Assembly (NCBI GenBank): GCA_965207385.1 | Contig: CBDBLZ010000016.1 | Span: forward strand, 33,768 to 97,767 | Reading direction: 5' to 3' | Source: CAZXEU01 sp965207385 | Lineage (GTDB): Bacteria; Bacteroidota; Rhodothermia; Rhodothermales; Bin80 | Length of the DNA stretch: 64,000 bases | Shown here: piece by piece, positions 26,000 through 35,034 of the stretch | How positions within the stretch are numbered: the stretch's first letter is position 1 | Layout: each line of letters starts with the position of its first letter | Notes under the pieces: model-generated | Told to the model about the DNA's origin: nothing | What the model saw: the letters and a program-made list of their open reading frames with translations, nothing else | The model's database searches: none | Translations under genes and position numbers: made by a program

Positions 26000-28378
26000 A
26001 TGCCTTCAGCCCTTCAGATCTTGGGCGCTTTATCGTGCTGGATCCTGTTCGCACATCCGAATGTCGCCAGCGCACTCCAGCAAGCCGACTCGTTTAACAT
26101 CAGCGGTACAGTGACCGATCAGCAGAGCGGCGAAACGCTGATTGGTGCTGCAATCTACGTCCCGGCGCTTGAGAGAGGCTCAACGACCAATCAATACGGC
26201 TTCTTCAGTATATCCGTGCCTGCTGATTCCGTTACGGTTGTCATAAGCCACCTCGGCTACCACACTCAGACACTGACTCGCTTTGTAGATTCGGACATGC
26301 GATTGGATCTGGTACTGGATCCGGCGTCCCTATTCCTGGATGAGATTGAAGTAGTGGCGCAGCGTGCAGAATCGCACGTCTCCAGAACTCAAATGAGTCG
26401 CGTCGATTTGCCGGCAAACCAGATTGAGGCGGTTCCGGCCCTTCTCGGTGAAGTAGATATCCTGAGAGTGATCCAACTACTACCCGGCGTCCAGTCAGGT
26501 ATGGAAGGCACAACAGGCATCTATGTCCGGGGAGGCGGGCCGGATCAGAACCTGTTCGTGCTTGACGGTACCCAGATCTACAATCCGAGCCATCTTTTCG
26601 GGTTCTTGAGCACATTCAACGGCGATGCTATAAAGGATGTATCGCTACTCAAGGGTGGATTCCCGGCGCGTTACGGCGGGCGGCTTTCTTCAGTGGTAGA
26701 CCTGACCATGAAGGAGGGTAACTTGAAGGAGTACGAGGGTACAGCCACTATAGGCCTCTTGTCATCCAGATTTACCGTGGAAGGGCCCGTCAAGGAGGAT
26801 CGCGCTTCGTTCCTGATTGCCGGCCGCAGGTCCTATGCCGATCTCCTGGCCCGTCCATTCATGAGGAATAGGGAAGAGAAGTCCGGTTACTACTTCTATG
26901 ACATAAACGCGAAGAGCAACATTATTCTATCGCCGCGGGATCGCCTCTACATCAGCTTGTATGGCGGCCGTGACCGTGCTTACTTCAAGTATAGACCCAA
27001 ATCGTCCAACATCAACCGCGACGAAAACAGCTCGCTTGGGTGGCGCAACCAGGTTGCCACGCTTCGCTGGAATCGGGTATTGGGCCCGCGCATGTTCGCC
27101 AATACCACGGTCGGCTTTACGCGCTACAGGCTGCTGTCCAGAACCGAGGAAAAATTCGACCAAGACTACTATGAGTCCTCCTATATCTCTGGCATCCGGG
27201 ACTGGCATGCGCGCGCTGACCTTGAGTACACGAGTGGAACGCGGCACTATGTGAGGTTCGGAGCCGGCGGGATCCTGCACAATTTCCTGACAGGAGCCCT
27301 TACAGAGCGCTACGATTCCAACCGCGTGCCGGTGGTGGACACGACGTACACGCCGAATCGAATCACTCAGGCCGTCGAGATGCAGGCCTATGCCGAGGAC
27401 GAAGTACGATTGGGAAGCCGGATCAAGGTCAACCTCGGCGTACACGCGTCCGGCTTCGTGGTTGAGCGAGAAAACTACTGGTCTGTTCAGCCGAGGCTCA
27501 GCGTATGGTTTGGGCTTGACGAACGCTCAAGCCTCAAGGCGTCCTTTGCCATGATGCAACAATATATACACTTGCTTGCCACGACGAGGGGCCTCACATT
27601 GCCTACGGACCTCTGGGTTCCCGCTACCAATCGTGTCAGGCCGCAGAGCGCAAACCAGACCGCAGTCGGTTACGCGCGGACCTTCAGGGAAGGCCGCTTC
27701 GAGGTAACCGTGGAGGGCTTTTACAAACGGATTCAAAATGTAATCGAATACAAGAGTGGAGCCAGCTACTTGAATGCTGCATTCGAATCGTGGCAGGACA
27801 AGGTCACATCGGGAAATGGATGGGCGTATGGCGGCGAGTTCTTTGTTCAAAAGAAAACGGGACGCACGACCGGATGGATCGGCTATACGCTTTCGTGGAC
27901 GGAGCGCAAATTTGAAGAGCTGAATGAGGGCAAACCGTTTCCCTACCGCTATGACCGGCGGCATGACATGTCCATGGTGGCGACCCACCGCTTGCGACCG
28001 TCCCTGGAATTGAGCGCAGCCTGGGTATACGGGACGGGCCAGGCAATTACTTTGCCTGTTGGCCACCAAGTCCTGGATGTAGGCCAGCACACAGTTCCTC
28101 TCCAGGTTTATTGGTACTACCCCGATTACTTCGAAATACTCAGCGACCGCAACGCGATTCGAATCCCTGCCTACCACCGGCTGGACTTTTCCGTCCGTTG
28201 GCGCTGGTTTGCAGAATGGGCCGATCAGTCGTTGTCAGTAGGTGCGTACAACGTCTACAGCCGCAGAAATCCGTTTACGGTGTACACAGACACTGATGAC
28301 GAAACCGGTGAGGTGCAATTCAAGAAAATCAGTCTACTGCCGGTCATCCCGTCAATTTCCTACCAGCTCCGGTTCTGA
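26000..28378 (+). CDS. TonB-dependent receptor with carboxypeptidase-like regulatory domain
   Basis: 792 residues from the ATG at 26000, chosen because a signal peptide follows (MPSALQILGALSCWILF..., cleavage near ASALQ). Residues about 32-115 form the CarboxypepD-reg beta-sandwich (ISGTVTDQQSGETLIGAAIY), then a plug domain (LPGVQSGMEGTTGIYVRGGG, FVLDGTQIYNPSHLFGF, DVSLLKGGFPARYGG) and a C-terminal 22-strand barrel ending in SYQLRF. The outer-membrane channel is driven by TonB. It is followed after two bases by a DUF4249 lipoprotein, a receptor/lipoprotein pair frequent in Bacteroidota. Substrate unknown. Confidence 0.92.
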   Translation: MPSALQILGALSCWILFAHPNVASALQQADSFNISGTVTDQQSGETLIGAAIYVPALERGSTTNQYGFFSISVPADSVTVVISHLGYHTQTLTRFVDSDMRLDLVLDPASLFLDEIEVVAQRAESHVSRTQMSRVDLPANQIEAVPALLGEVDILRVIQLLPGVQSGMEGTTGIYVRGGGPDQNLFVLDGTQIYNPSHLFGFLSTFNGDAIKDVSLLKGGFPARYGGRLSSVVDLTMKEGNLKEYEGTATIGLLSSRFTVEGPVKEDRASFLIAGRRSYADLLARPFMRNREEKSGYYFYDINAKSNIILSPRDRLYISLYGGRDRAYFKYRPKSSNINRDENSSLGWRNQVATLRWNRVLGPRMFANTTVGFTRYRLLSRTEEKFDQDYYESSYISGIRDWHARADLEYTSGTRHYVRFGAGGILHNFLTGALTERYDSNRVPVVDTTYTPNRITQAVEMQAYAEDEVRLGSRIKVNLGVHASGFVVERENYWSVQPRLSVWFGLDERSSLKASFAMMQQYIHLLATTRGLTLPTDLWVPATNRVRPQSANQTAVGYARTFREGRFEVTVEGFYKRIQNVIEYKSGASYLNAAFESWQDKVTSGNGWAYGGEFFVQKKTGRTTGWIGYTLSWTERKFEELNEGKPFPYRYDRRHDMSMVATHRLRPSLELSAAWVYGTGQAITLPVGHQVLDVGQHTVPLQVYWYYPDYFEILSDRNAIRIPAYHRLDFSVRWRWFAEWADQSLSVGAYNVYSRRNPFTVYTDTDDETGEVQFKKISLLPVIPSISYQLRF

Positions 28379-28380
28379 CC

Positions 28381-29361
28381 ATGAAGTGGTGGCTGCCGAT
28401 TCTGTGCCTGTGTTCGGCCTGCGAGACCGTGGTCGAGCTTGATCCGCCTGAGTATGACGCGGAGAGTTCAACTCTCAGCTATTTCAATCCGGATTCATCG
28501 TGGGCCGCGCAAATTCATCAGACAATTCCAATCGGCCAAAGCCGCAGTGCGGGAGCCCCCATACTTGACAATGCCACGGCCACCGTGTGGCAAGGGGGTC
28601 AGTTGATCGATCGTCTGGCATATAGCGACATGGGCGACGGCTGGTACGTATCTGCCAGTGGACAACGTCCACAACCCAACACAACGTACAAACTGGTCGT
28701 CGAAGCATCCGGCTTCGCCCGTGCGGAAGCCATTTCTACCGTGCCTTCCATGCCGCGTCTCTCCAATACCAGCGTTTCCCTTGAGAGTGGTCAGAGCGGC
28801 GGAGACGGGCAACAGTATGTCGTTAGATTCCGGCTGGAGGACGGCTCGGACGACAATTTCTACAGCTTCAGCACGTATTTCCTGTGGCCCTACAAGTTGA
28901 GGGAAGGGGAGGGCGGTTCATACGAGACCATCCTCCTCCCCATGGAGCGCCGCGACCCGACATGGCACTGCACCTACCAGGATGCCATGAACCCTGTTCA
29001 GAGCGACCTGGATCGCGGCGAGGAAAGGGGGGAGGCATGCACTATTGGAATCATGACCGATCGTCTGTTCAGGGGCGAGCCGCGGGACTTCGAGTATCCA
29101 GTCTTCCTTGACCCGTTCGATGATGCGAGCTTCGGCGTCTTCATGGTTTTTGTTACCAGTATGAGCAAGGAGTATTTCGAATTCCAGAGCTCACTGGAAG
29201 ACCAGAATGGAGGCGATCCGTTCAGTGAGCCCTCCCAGCTGTACACGAATTTTACGGGCGGCCGCGGTGTGTTTGCCGGCTACAGTGCCAGCCAGTGGAT
29301 CATAGACTTGCCTGCGGGCCAATCACCCAAAGTCATCGGCGGGCCTCAAGGCGCTCGATAA
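28381..29361 (+). CDS. DUF4249 domain outer-membrane-associated lipoprotein
   Basis: 326 residues. The N-terminus MKWWLPILCLCSACETVVEL has a lipobox-like CSAC, predicting a lipoprotein. The body matches DUF4249 (FSVxL beta-strands, AGAPILDNATATVWQGGQLI, GWYVSASGQRPQPNTTYKLV). Partner of the TonB receptor, from which it is separated by two bases, and presumably its surface-exposed accessory. Its last 60 codons have a degraded second copy at 47224-47418. The end is directly followed by a reversed DUF433 remnant. Confidence 0.87.
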   Translation: MKWWLPILCLCSACETVVELDPPEYDAESSTLSYFNPDSSWAAQIHQTIPIGQSRSAGAPILDNATATVWQGGQLIDRLAYSDMGDGWYVSASGQRPQPNTTYKLVVEASGFARAEAISTVPSMPRLSNTSVSLESGQSGGDGQQYVVRFRLEDGSDDNFYSFSTYFLWPYKLREGEGGSYETILLPMERRDPTWHCTYQDAMNPVQSDLDRGEERGEACTIGIMTDRLFRGEPRDFEYPVFLDPFDDASFGVFMVFVTSMSKEYFEFQSSLEDQNGGDPFSEPSQLYTNFTGGRGVFAGYSASQWIIDLPAGQSPKVIGGPQGAR

Positions 29362-29417
29362 CCCTCGCCGCGATACACCGCTCAACTGTACGCTTGGCCG
29401 GCCGAGCAACGGGTTCG

Positions 29418-29655
29418 TCAAGCGGCGGCTTCTTGGACCTGATCTGCCAGCTGCTGGAAGGCACGCTCCAAAGCCTGAATGGCTTGTTTGCAGGCAAACG
29501 TGGGGCTAGCGATCCAAGAACTCGTCGAGCCTGTCGCCAGCTTCTGGGTACTCGAGCAGAATGCGCACAGGCACGCGAGCCCCGGAAAACGCGGGAGTTC
29601 CTGCCAGAATCCGGGGATCTTTGCGAATGGGTATGTTGGGCACTGCAGGAGTCAT
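29418..29655 (-). pseudogene. DUF433 antitoxin remnant
   Basis: Reading the minus strand from ATG 29655 gives PNIPIRKDPRILAGTPAFSG and VRILLEYPEAGDRLDEFLDR, then a TAG where the intact homologue at 51366 has HYP. After a shift of frame it continues ACKQAIQALERAFQQLAD to a TGA at 29418. It is therefore a DUF433 gene broken by a stop and a frameshift. No DUF5615 toxin partner remains next to it. The 51366 copy gives the template for this call. Confidence 0.8.
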
Positions 29656-30325
29656 GGGTTGGTTGAGCCCGAATAGCGAACGTCGGAGGTGTGTATCGGG
29701 ACCCCACGTTCACCATTTGCTACCATGAATCGGGCCCCACCAGTGAGGAGGGGCGTTGCGAATCTGGAGCCGGCGCATCACCGCGCAGCGAAAGCACGCG
29801 CATTATTACTAGTCCGCAGGTTGCAGGGTCTCTGCGACCATCAAGTAATCACAACCTGAGCCTGAGAATAGTAGCACTTATTCGATGTGATCCGCCTGAT
29901 GTGCTTGACCTGTGACCAGCCCGAGAGGGCATCATCTAGGGCGCAGAGGAGGACGTATGAGCACTTTTTCTGCTACGCAACGGAAGGCGGCACTAATGGC
30001 AGGGTTACGGCGACCGTCACTCTGCAAGACGACAATACCCCGTCCCGCGGCCTCAACTTTGCCGTGACTGCGCCAGCTGGGGCACAACTCCTGGATCACC
30101 TCGAATCGTCCCGAGCTGTCACGAAGAAGTGCCGAAGTTTGGCACGGGCCAGTGCAACGAGACCGGCGCTGATGTCGCCATTTCGGTCAATGCTCAGCAG
30201 CGTAGTTCGAGACCCAAAACTGAAAGGACTGTGACAGCGATGGGGCGGCTGCAAAATGGCTGGCTCGGGCTTGGCAGAATTCAGGAATAAAAGCGGAACA
30301 TGGAGACGTAGCAACCGATTCCTTC
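29656..30325. other. Decayed/intergenic region
   Basis: About 670 bases between the DUF433 remnant and the first small Cys-motif gene. ORFs here (for example 29887-30234) show no recognisable family. Given pseudogenes on both sides it is likely eroded sequence. Confidence 0.35.
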
Positions 30326-30664
30326 ATGCGACGCATGCAAACGCTCCGCCGCCATACCGTCCTGCCGTTGTTGCGCCTGCTGCTGATCGCGGGCCTGGCA
30401 GCGCCGTCGCTGCATACGATTTCGCACCTTGCTCACGAGCCCTCCGCCCAAAGGAATGCGGAGCGTACCGGCGATGCCCCGGCATTTGACGCCGAGGGTT
30501 GCGAGCTGTGTGTGCTTACGGCTACGCTCGTCGGCGTCGAGTTGGGAGCGAATGCAGTTGCGCCTTCCTACGCGGCCCAACACCATTCTGTGTTGGCTCC
30601 CCGCCTTGTTTATGCCCTTCATTTCGCGCCTACCGATGCGCGCGCGCCTCCCCTTACCGTTTGA
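30326..30664 (+). CDS. Small secreted protein with CxxC motif (DUF2946-like)
   Basis: 112 residues: signal peptide (VLPLLRLLLIAGLAAPSLH), then HTISHLAHE, an acidic linker, GCELCVLTATLVG and a Pro-rich tail ending ARAPPLTV. Layout and motifs match the gene at 32026 (HEVMHE, HCPLC, ARAPPDAC), so they are diverged paralogues. Both resemble DUF2946-type small proteins of metal-uptake loci, which carry a histidine stretch followed by a CPLC-like pair. A role in metal handling in the periplasm is inferred from motif and from the uptake cluster that follows. Confidence 0.6.
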   Translation: MRRMQTLRRHTVLPLLRLLLIAGLAAPSLHTISHLAHEPSAQRNAERTGDAPAFDAEGCELCVLTATLVGVELGANAVAPSYAAQHHSVLAPRLVYALHFAPTDARAPPLTV

Positions 30665-30808
30665 AGTAAGATAATCCGGGACCCTCCCGGACCGGCGTGC
30701 CTGCACCCGGGCAGGCTGCGCGCTGGAGGACGGTGTCTCGGATGTGTTCGTTGTTGCCCACCGCCATCTACTGGTTCGGATGGGTACCATACTTTTCACG
30801 GCGGGAGC

Positions 30809-31025
30809 GTGCATACCGTGTTTCGATTCGATCAGGACCTTCATTGTGGCGGACAGCAGGCGGCACTTGATGTGCCCCGCTTTGCCGCTAGTCTGGGCGA
30901 ACACTGGTTCGATCGCAATCGACCGGGAACCGGCAAGGCGACGTTGCTGCACGTAATGGCCAGCCTACTCCCGTGTCACGGCGATAGCCAGTATTTGGGT
31001 GAATGGATCTGGCAACACAACAGAC
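30809..31025 (+). pseudogene. ABC transporter ATPase N-terminal remnant
   Basis: A GTG-started frame reads VFRFDQDLHCGGQQAALDV and then LGEHWFDRNRPGTGKATLLH and VMASLLPCHG, matching the N-terminus of LolD/DevA-like ATPases. The Walker A is degenerate: N replaces the first G and A replaces the S/T after GK. Homology ends near 31025, with no signature motif, Walker B or permease following. The rest of 30665-31258 shows no gene. This is a dead fragment beside an intact ABC ATPase of a different subfamily. Confidence 0.55.
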
Positions 31026-31258
31026 GAAATTCAGCGGCCTCACCATGGTCCGGGCGCCAAAGAACGTCACGTTCAATTGCGAAGCCATCACCATGCCGGG
31101 CATGCAAAGATTGCCCAGGCATGTTTCAGACTGCTTTCTCGATCGCCTGACTGACACTCGCGGTGTGCGGTAGTCAAAGGGGCCGGGACCGAGAACAATT
31201 CTCGCCTCTTATACAATGCACATTCCTGGATGACCATTAGCGAAACAAGTCTCTCATC

Positions 31259-31978
31259 ATGCTGGAAGCGATTCAACTGACCAAGACCTACGAAGGCATC
31301 TTAGCCGTCGATCAATTGAGCCTAAGGATTGAGCCTGGCGAGATCTTTTGTCTGCTCGGGCCGAACGGCGCTGGCAAGACCACCACCATCAATCTCTTTC
31401 TCGGCTTTACGAATCCGGATTCCGGGACGGCAGCGGTTAACGGACTCGATGTCCGTCAGTATCCGCTCGAAACGAAAAAGCACCTGGCCTACATACCCGA
31501 GCAGGTGATGCTCTACAAGAATCTGACGGGGCTGGAAAACCTGGAATATCTGACGGCGCTCGCCGGAAACGATCACTACAGTTCCATTGACCTGATGGGC
31601 TTTCTAACGCAGGCCGATCTGCCCGAAGATGCCGCCACCCGGCCTGTCTCGACCTATTCGAAGGGGATGCGCCAGAAAGTAGGAATCGCCATAGCTCTTG
31701 CTAAGCAGGCCCGCGCCCTGCTGCTCGACGAGCCAACTTCCGGCCTGGATCCGTCTGCATCCTTCGAATTCTCCCAATTGCTGCAGGGGCTGCGTGAAAA
31801 GGGGGTCGCGGTGCTGATGGCTACGCACGACCTGTTCCGCGCCGTCGACGTGGGCACGCGCGTTGGCATCATGCGCCACGGCAAGCTCGTGGAGATGCTC
31901 ACCACTGACGAACTCGAGCATCTGGACCTGGAGAAACTATACCTGAAGCACATGCGCGGCGAGATCGTCGCCGCCTGA
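31259..31978 (+). CDS. ABC-2 type exporter ATPase (uptake cluster)
   Basis: 239 residues with Walker A GPNGAGKTTTINLFLGF, signature YSKGMRQKVGIAIAL, Walker B ALLLDEPTSGLDP and H-loop MATHDLFRA. A paralogue of the ATPase at 19591. Its cognate permeases are almost certainly the two DUF3526 proteins at 35035 and 36449, although a small Cys-motif gene and a TonB receptor are inserted between them. All five genes share strand and tight spacing, suggesting one transcript that links an exporter with outer-membrane uptake. Confidence 0.9.
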   Translation: MLEAIQLTKTYEGILAVDQLSLRIEPGEIFCLLGPNGAGKTTTINLFLGFTNPDSGTAAVNGLDVRQYPLETKKHLAYIPEQVMLYKNLTGLENLEYLTALAGNDHYSSIDLMGFLTQADLPEDAATRPVSTYSKGMRQKVGIAIALAKQARALLLDEPTSGLDPSASFEFSQLLQGLREKGVAVLMATHDLFRAVDVGTRVGIMRHGKLVEMLTTDELEHLDLEKLYLKHMRGEIVAA

Positions 31979-32025
31979 AGCTGCCTTTCAACCCTTTCAT
32001 CCCCACGCGCGCGCCTTCTCGCACC

Positions 32026-32394
32026 ATGCGCTTCCGGTCACGTAGCCTCGCCCTGTTCCTGCTCGCCGTGTTCAGTCTCGGCGGCATCGGTGGACCCTTG
32101 GTCCACGAGGTGATGCACGAGACGGCGATAGCGCCATGGGACGAGGCGGAGCTGCCGCTCGAGCATGCCGAACACCCGGAACCGGATGCAGCGCGGCACG
32201 CGCATCCGGAAGTTTCGACCTGGCATTGTCCGCTATGTGCCCTATTTGCGACGCAGGTGTTGGACGACTATTCGCCCCCATCGTTTGCTTCGCACGTCGC
32301 CTCGGCCCTGCTGCCTTCGTCACCGTCGCAGCGTACTGCGCCCTTCTTCCAGCCGTTCTCTCTTCGCGCTCGGGCACCTCCGGATGCGTGCTGA
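32026..32394 (+). CDS. Small secreted HCPLC-motif protein (DUF2946-like)
   Basis: 122 residues: signal peptide (SLALFLLAVFSLGGIGGP), HEVMHE, an acidic, His-rich linker (EHAEHPEPDAARHAHPE), HCPLCALF near residue 67 and a tail ending ARAPPDAC. The order histidines-then-CxxC is the DUF2946-like pattern and suggests metal or heme-type ligand binding outside the inner membrane. It lies 48 bases after the ABC ATPase and just before a TonB receptor. A related copy is encoded at 30326. Confidence 0.65.
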   Translation: MRFRSRSLALFLLAVFSLGGIGGPLVHEVMHETAIAPWDEAELPLEHAEHPEPDAARHAHPEVSTWHCPLCALFATQVLDDYSPPSFASHVASALLPSSPSQRTAPFFQPFSLRARAPPDAC

Positions 32395-32565
32395 CCTTCG
32401 ATTGCGGTGATTCTGTCCCTCTTGTGCCAAACCAGGGACGTTCTCGCCTGCATTGAAGACCCTCTCCCAGGAATCGCTCCAACTCAGGCACAAGAGCGGG
32501 GTAGCGCGGGCCTGGTCTTCAACCCTTGCATGCTCCCAACTCTCAGATTTTCCATCCCTACTGCC

Positions 32566-34971
32566 ATGAAACGAACGCTGACACTCTACTCTATTCTTGC
32601 TCTTACGAGCCTAAGCAGTGCTTGGGCTCAAACGGCATCTGTAACAGGAATCGTGCGCGATGCCGAGACCAATCAACCGATGCTCGGCGCAACGGTAGCC
32701 ATCGACGGTACGACCAGAGGAGTCACTACCAACGCCGAAGGGTACTACGAACTTGCCCAGCTGCCTGCCGGAACGTTCACCATCGTCGTACGATCGGTCG
32801 GGTATGCGACCTTCGAGCGGCCCCTTTCCATAAGCGAAGCAGAATCGCAGCAACACGACTTTGCGCTGGAACCTAGTTTGCTCAACCTAGGCCAGATCGT
32901 CGTTACAGCCACACGGCTGGCAGAGGATATCCTGAACGTGCCTGCGAGTGTGAGCGTAGTCCCGGCGCGCCAGATAGAATCACGAGCCAACCTCTATGCC
33001 AGCGAACCGCTGGTCGGAGTCCCCGGCGTAGTGGTACGCGATAACGGCGAAAGCGTGTTCACGACCGCTCGCTTCCGGGGCGTGCCCAACAACCACCAGA
33101 ACGACAATTTTATTGCTTTGGTCGACGGCGTCCCGTTCGTAACGGGAGGGGACGAAGTAGACCTTGACGCCCTCGTGCCCCTGACCATAGTTGACCGGGT
33201 GGAAGTGGTAAAGGGTCCAACGTCGGCGCTATATGGGCGAGGTTCCATTGGCGGAACGGTGAATTATATCACCAAGAATGCCTTCGGGGCCCCTCGCTTG
33301 TCCGCCGGTCTGATGGGCGGCTCGTATGGCTACATGCGGCCCAGCCTCACTGCTTCCGTGCCGCTGGCCGCCAATAACCAGCTCTTGGCGCATGGCTTCT
33401 ACGAGCAAAAGGACGGATGGCGAGATGCCTCGGACCGGACGCTATTGAGCCTCTTTGCGAAGAATCAATGGTTGCCAACAACCGGCACCAGCGTGACGCT
33501 ATATATCAACTATTACAATCTCGAGCAGCGGTATGCCAACCATCTTCCTGTGCGTGAAGACGGCACCCGCATCCCGTTGCCGGGCGGTGAGCAAGCCAAT
33601 TACCAGGTAGATGGTACGCGCGATGAGAAGCAGTTCTTCTTGACGACCCTCAAGGTAGACCAGGCTGTCTCGACCGATCTCACGCTGTCTGCCACAGCCC
33701 ACTACCGCTTCACTGACATCCGCGACTTTCTCGGCTTTGACGAACTTTTTAACGAGGAGACGCAAGAATTCTATTGGAACGGCTTCGACGCACCGACCAG
33801 CAGCCGCACCTATTTCATCGAGCCGCAGGCCACGTACCAGTTTGGCCGCGGCAAGGCCATAGCAGGGATCAGCTATGAATATGTCGATACGTTCAGGGAC
33901 CAGAGCTTCTGGACAGGAGAGTTCGGATTCAACCCGGACACCTTCGAGTTTCTTTTCTACACACAGAAGCTGAACACCCAAACAGGCAGCTTTACCAATA
34001 GGGACGCATGGGTCACCGACCAGTTGCTGGACAGTGAATACGAAAGTCAGATTCTGGGCGCCTACGCGCAGGTTGGAATCGACGTCACGCCCAGAATTGG
34101 CGTAACTCTTGGGGGCCGCCTGGATGATTTTCGGCGCGAGTCCACCTACTTCGCTACTACCGAAGAGCAGCAAACCGAGACCATCATGGACGACAATAGG
34201 CGCTTCAGCCCGAAGGCATCGGTGCGCTTCGAGATCAGGCCCGATCTGTCAAGCTACGTAAGCTACGCGCAAGGGTTCAGCCCTGCATTTGGCCCCAACT
34301 GGTCGTTTGAAAGCCGCTCGGCGGGACTAAAGCCCGAAATCGGGCACAACTATGAGGTCGGCCTGAAAGGCCGTGTACTCGACCGCAGACTGGCGTTCAA
34401 TGTGGCCGCGTATCGGCTCAAGCGGCAAGACCTGCTCCTTATCGTTTTCGCTGAAGGTGGTGGCGACGCGCCGCAATCGATTAACGCAGGCGAGCAGCAA
34501 TCGCAGGGAATTGAGCTCGAGGCACAGGCCGATCTATCGAACCTGGTGAAGGGGCTTTCGCTCTTTTCCAACTATGCCTATACCGACTCCGAGTGGCTCG
34601 ACTTCCGGTTTGTCCCCGCATTTTCTGATCAGGAAGTTGATGCCTCGGGCAAGACTGTCAGCCTGGTGCCAAAGAATATGCTTCAGGCAGGCTTGAATCA
34701 CCGTCTTCAGCGCGTAGAGGCGGGCCTTTGGCTTACACATACCAGCGACTACTTCGTGGATCGGATGAACACGGTCGAGCTGGGGGGCTACACAGTTTTC
34801 AATGCCAGTTTGACCTACAGACCGCCTGTCCAGGGGTTGGAGGTGCAGGTCACCGCCCTCAATCTTCTCGACACGGGCTACTATCACTATTTCGGCAATA
34901 TTGAAGGCGCACGGATTGCGTTTCCGGGGCGACCCTTTGAGGCCGTATTCGCCCTTCGCTATCAATTCTGA
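32566..34971 (+). CDS. TonB-dependent siderophore-type receptor
   Basis: 801 residues from the ATG at 32566, which starts the signal peptide MKRTLTLYSILALTSLSSAW. CarboxypepD-reg-like domain at about 23-110 (GIVRDAETNQPMLGATVAID). Plug domain with LNVPASVSVVPARQIE, ARFRGVPNN and RVEVVKGPTSALYGRGSIGG, the siderophore/vitamin-receptor form of the plug. The barrel ends in FALRYQF. Iron-complex or cofactor uptake is inferred from the plug type and from the FecCD permease, two binding proteins and ATPase in the same cluster. The frame is open upstream to 32407 but without homology. Confidence 0.9.
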   Translation: MKRTLTLYSILALTSLSSAWAQTASVTGIVRDAETNQPMLGATVAIDGTTRGVTTNAEGYYELAQLPAGTFTIVVRSVGYATFERPLSISEAESQQHDFALEPSLLNLGQIVVTATRLAEDILNVPASVSVVPARQIESRANLYASEPLVGVPGVVVRDNGESVFTTARFRGVPNNHQNDNFIALVDGVPFVTGGDEVDLDALVPLTIVDRVEVVKGPTSALYGRGSIGGTVNYITKNAFGAPRLSAGLMGGSYGYMRPSLTASVPLAANNQLLAHGFYEQKDGWRDASDRTLLSLFAKNQWLPTTGTSVTLYINYYNLEQRYANHLPVREDGTRIPLPGGEQANYQVDGTRDEKQFFLTTLKVDQAVSTDLTLSATAHYRFTDIRDFLGFDELFNEETQEFYWNGFDAPTSSRTYFIEPQATYQFGRGKAIAGISYEYVDTFRDQSFWTGEFGFNPDTFEFLFYTQKLNTQTGSFTNRDAWVTDQLLDSEYESQILGAYAQVGIDVTPRIGVTLGGRLDDFRRESTYFATTEEQQTETIMDDNRRFSPKASVRFEIRPDLSSYVSYAQGFSPAFGPNWSFESRSAGLKPEIGHNYEVGLKGRVLDRRLAFNVAAYRLKRQDLLLIVFAEGGGDAPQSINAGEQQSQGIELEAQADLSNLVKGLSLFSNYAYTDSEWLDFRFVPAFSDQEVDASGKTVSLVPKNMLQAGLNHRLQRVEAGLWLTHTSDYFVDRMNTVELGGYTVFNASLTYRPPVQGLEVQVTALNLLDTGYYHYFGNIEGARIAFPGRPFEAVFALRYQF

Positions 34972-35034
34972 CCAGGGACCATGGATCGGAAATGAGACGC
35001 GCGATTCCTGCCAATCCACAAACCTTTCAAAGCC

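Noticed and set aside
31978..32566. Possible cobalamin riboswitch before the TonB receptor of the FecCD cluster.
   Set aside because: No B12-box-like element or suitable stem could be found by eye, and the leader is occupied by the HCPLC gene.
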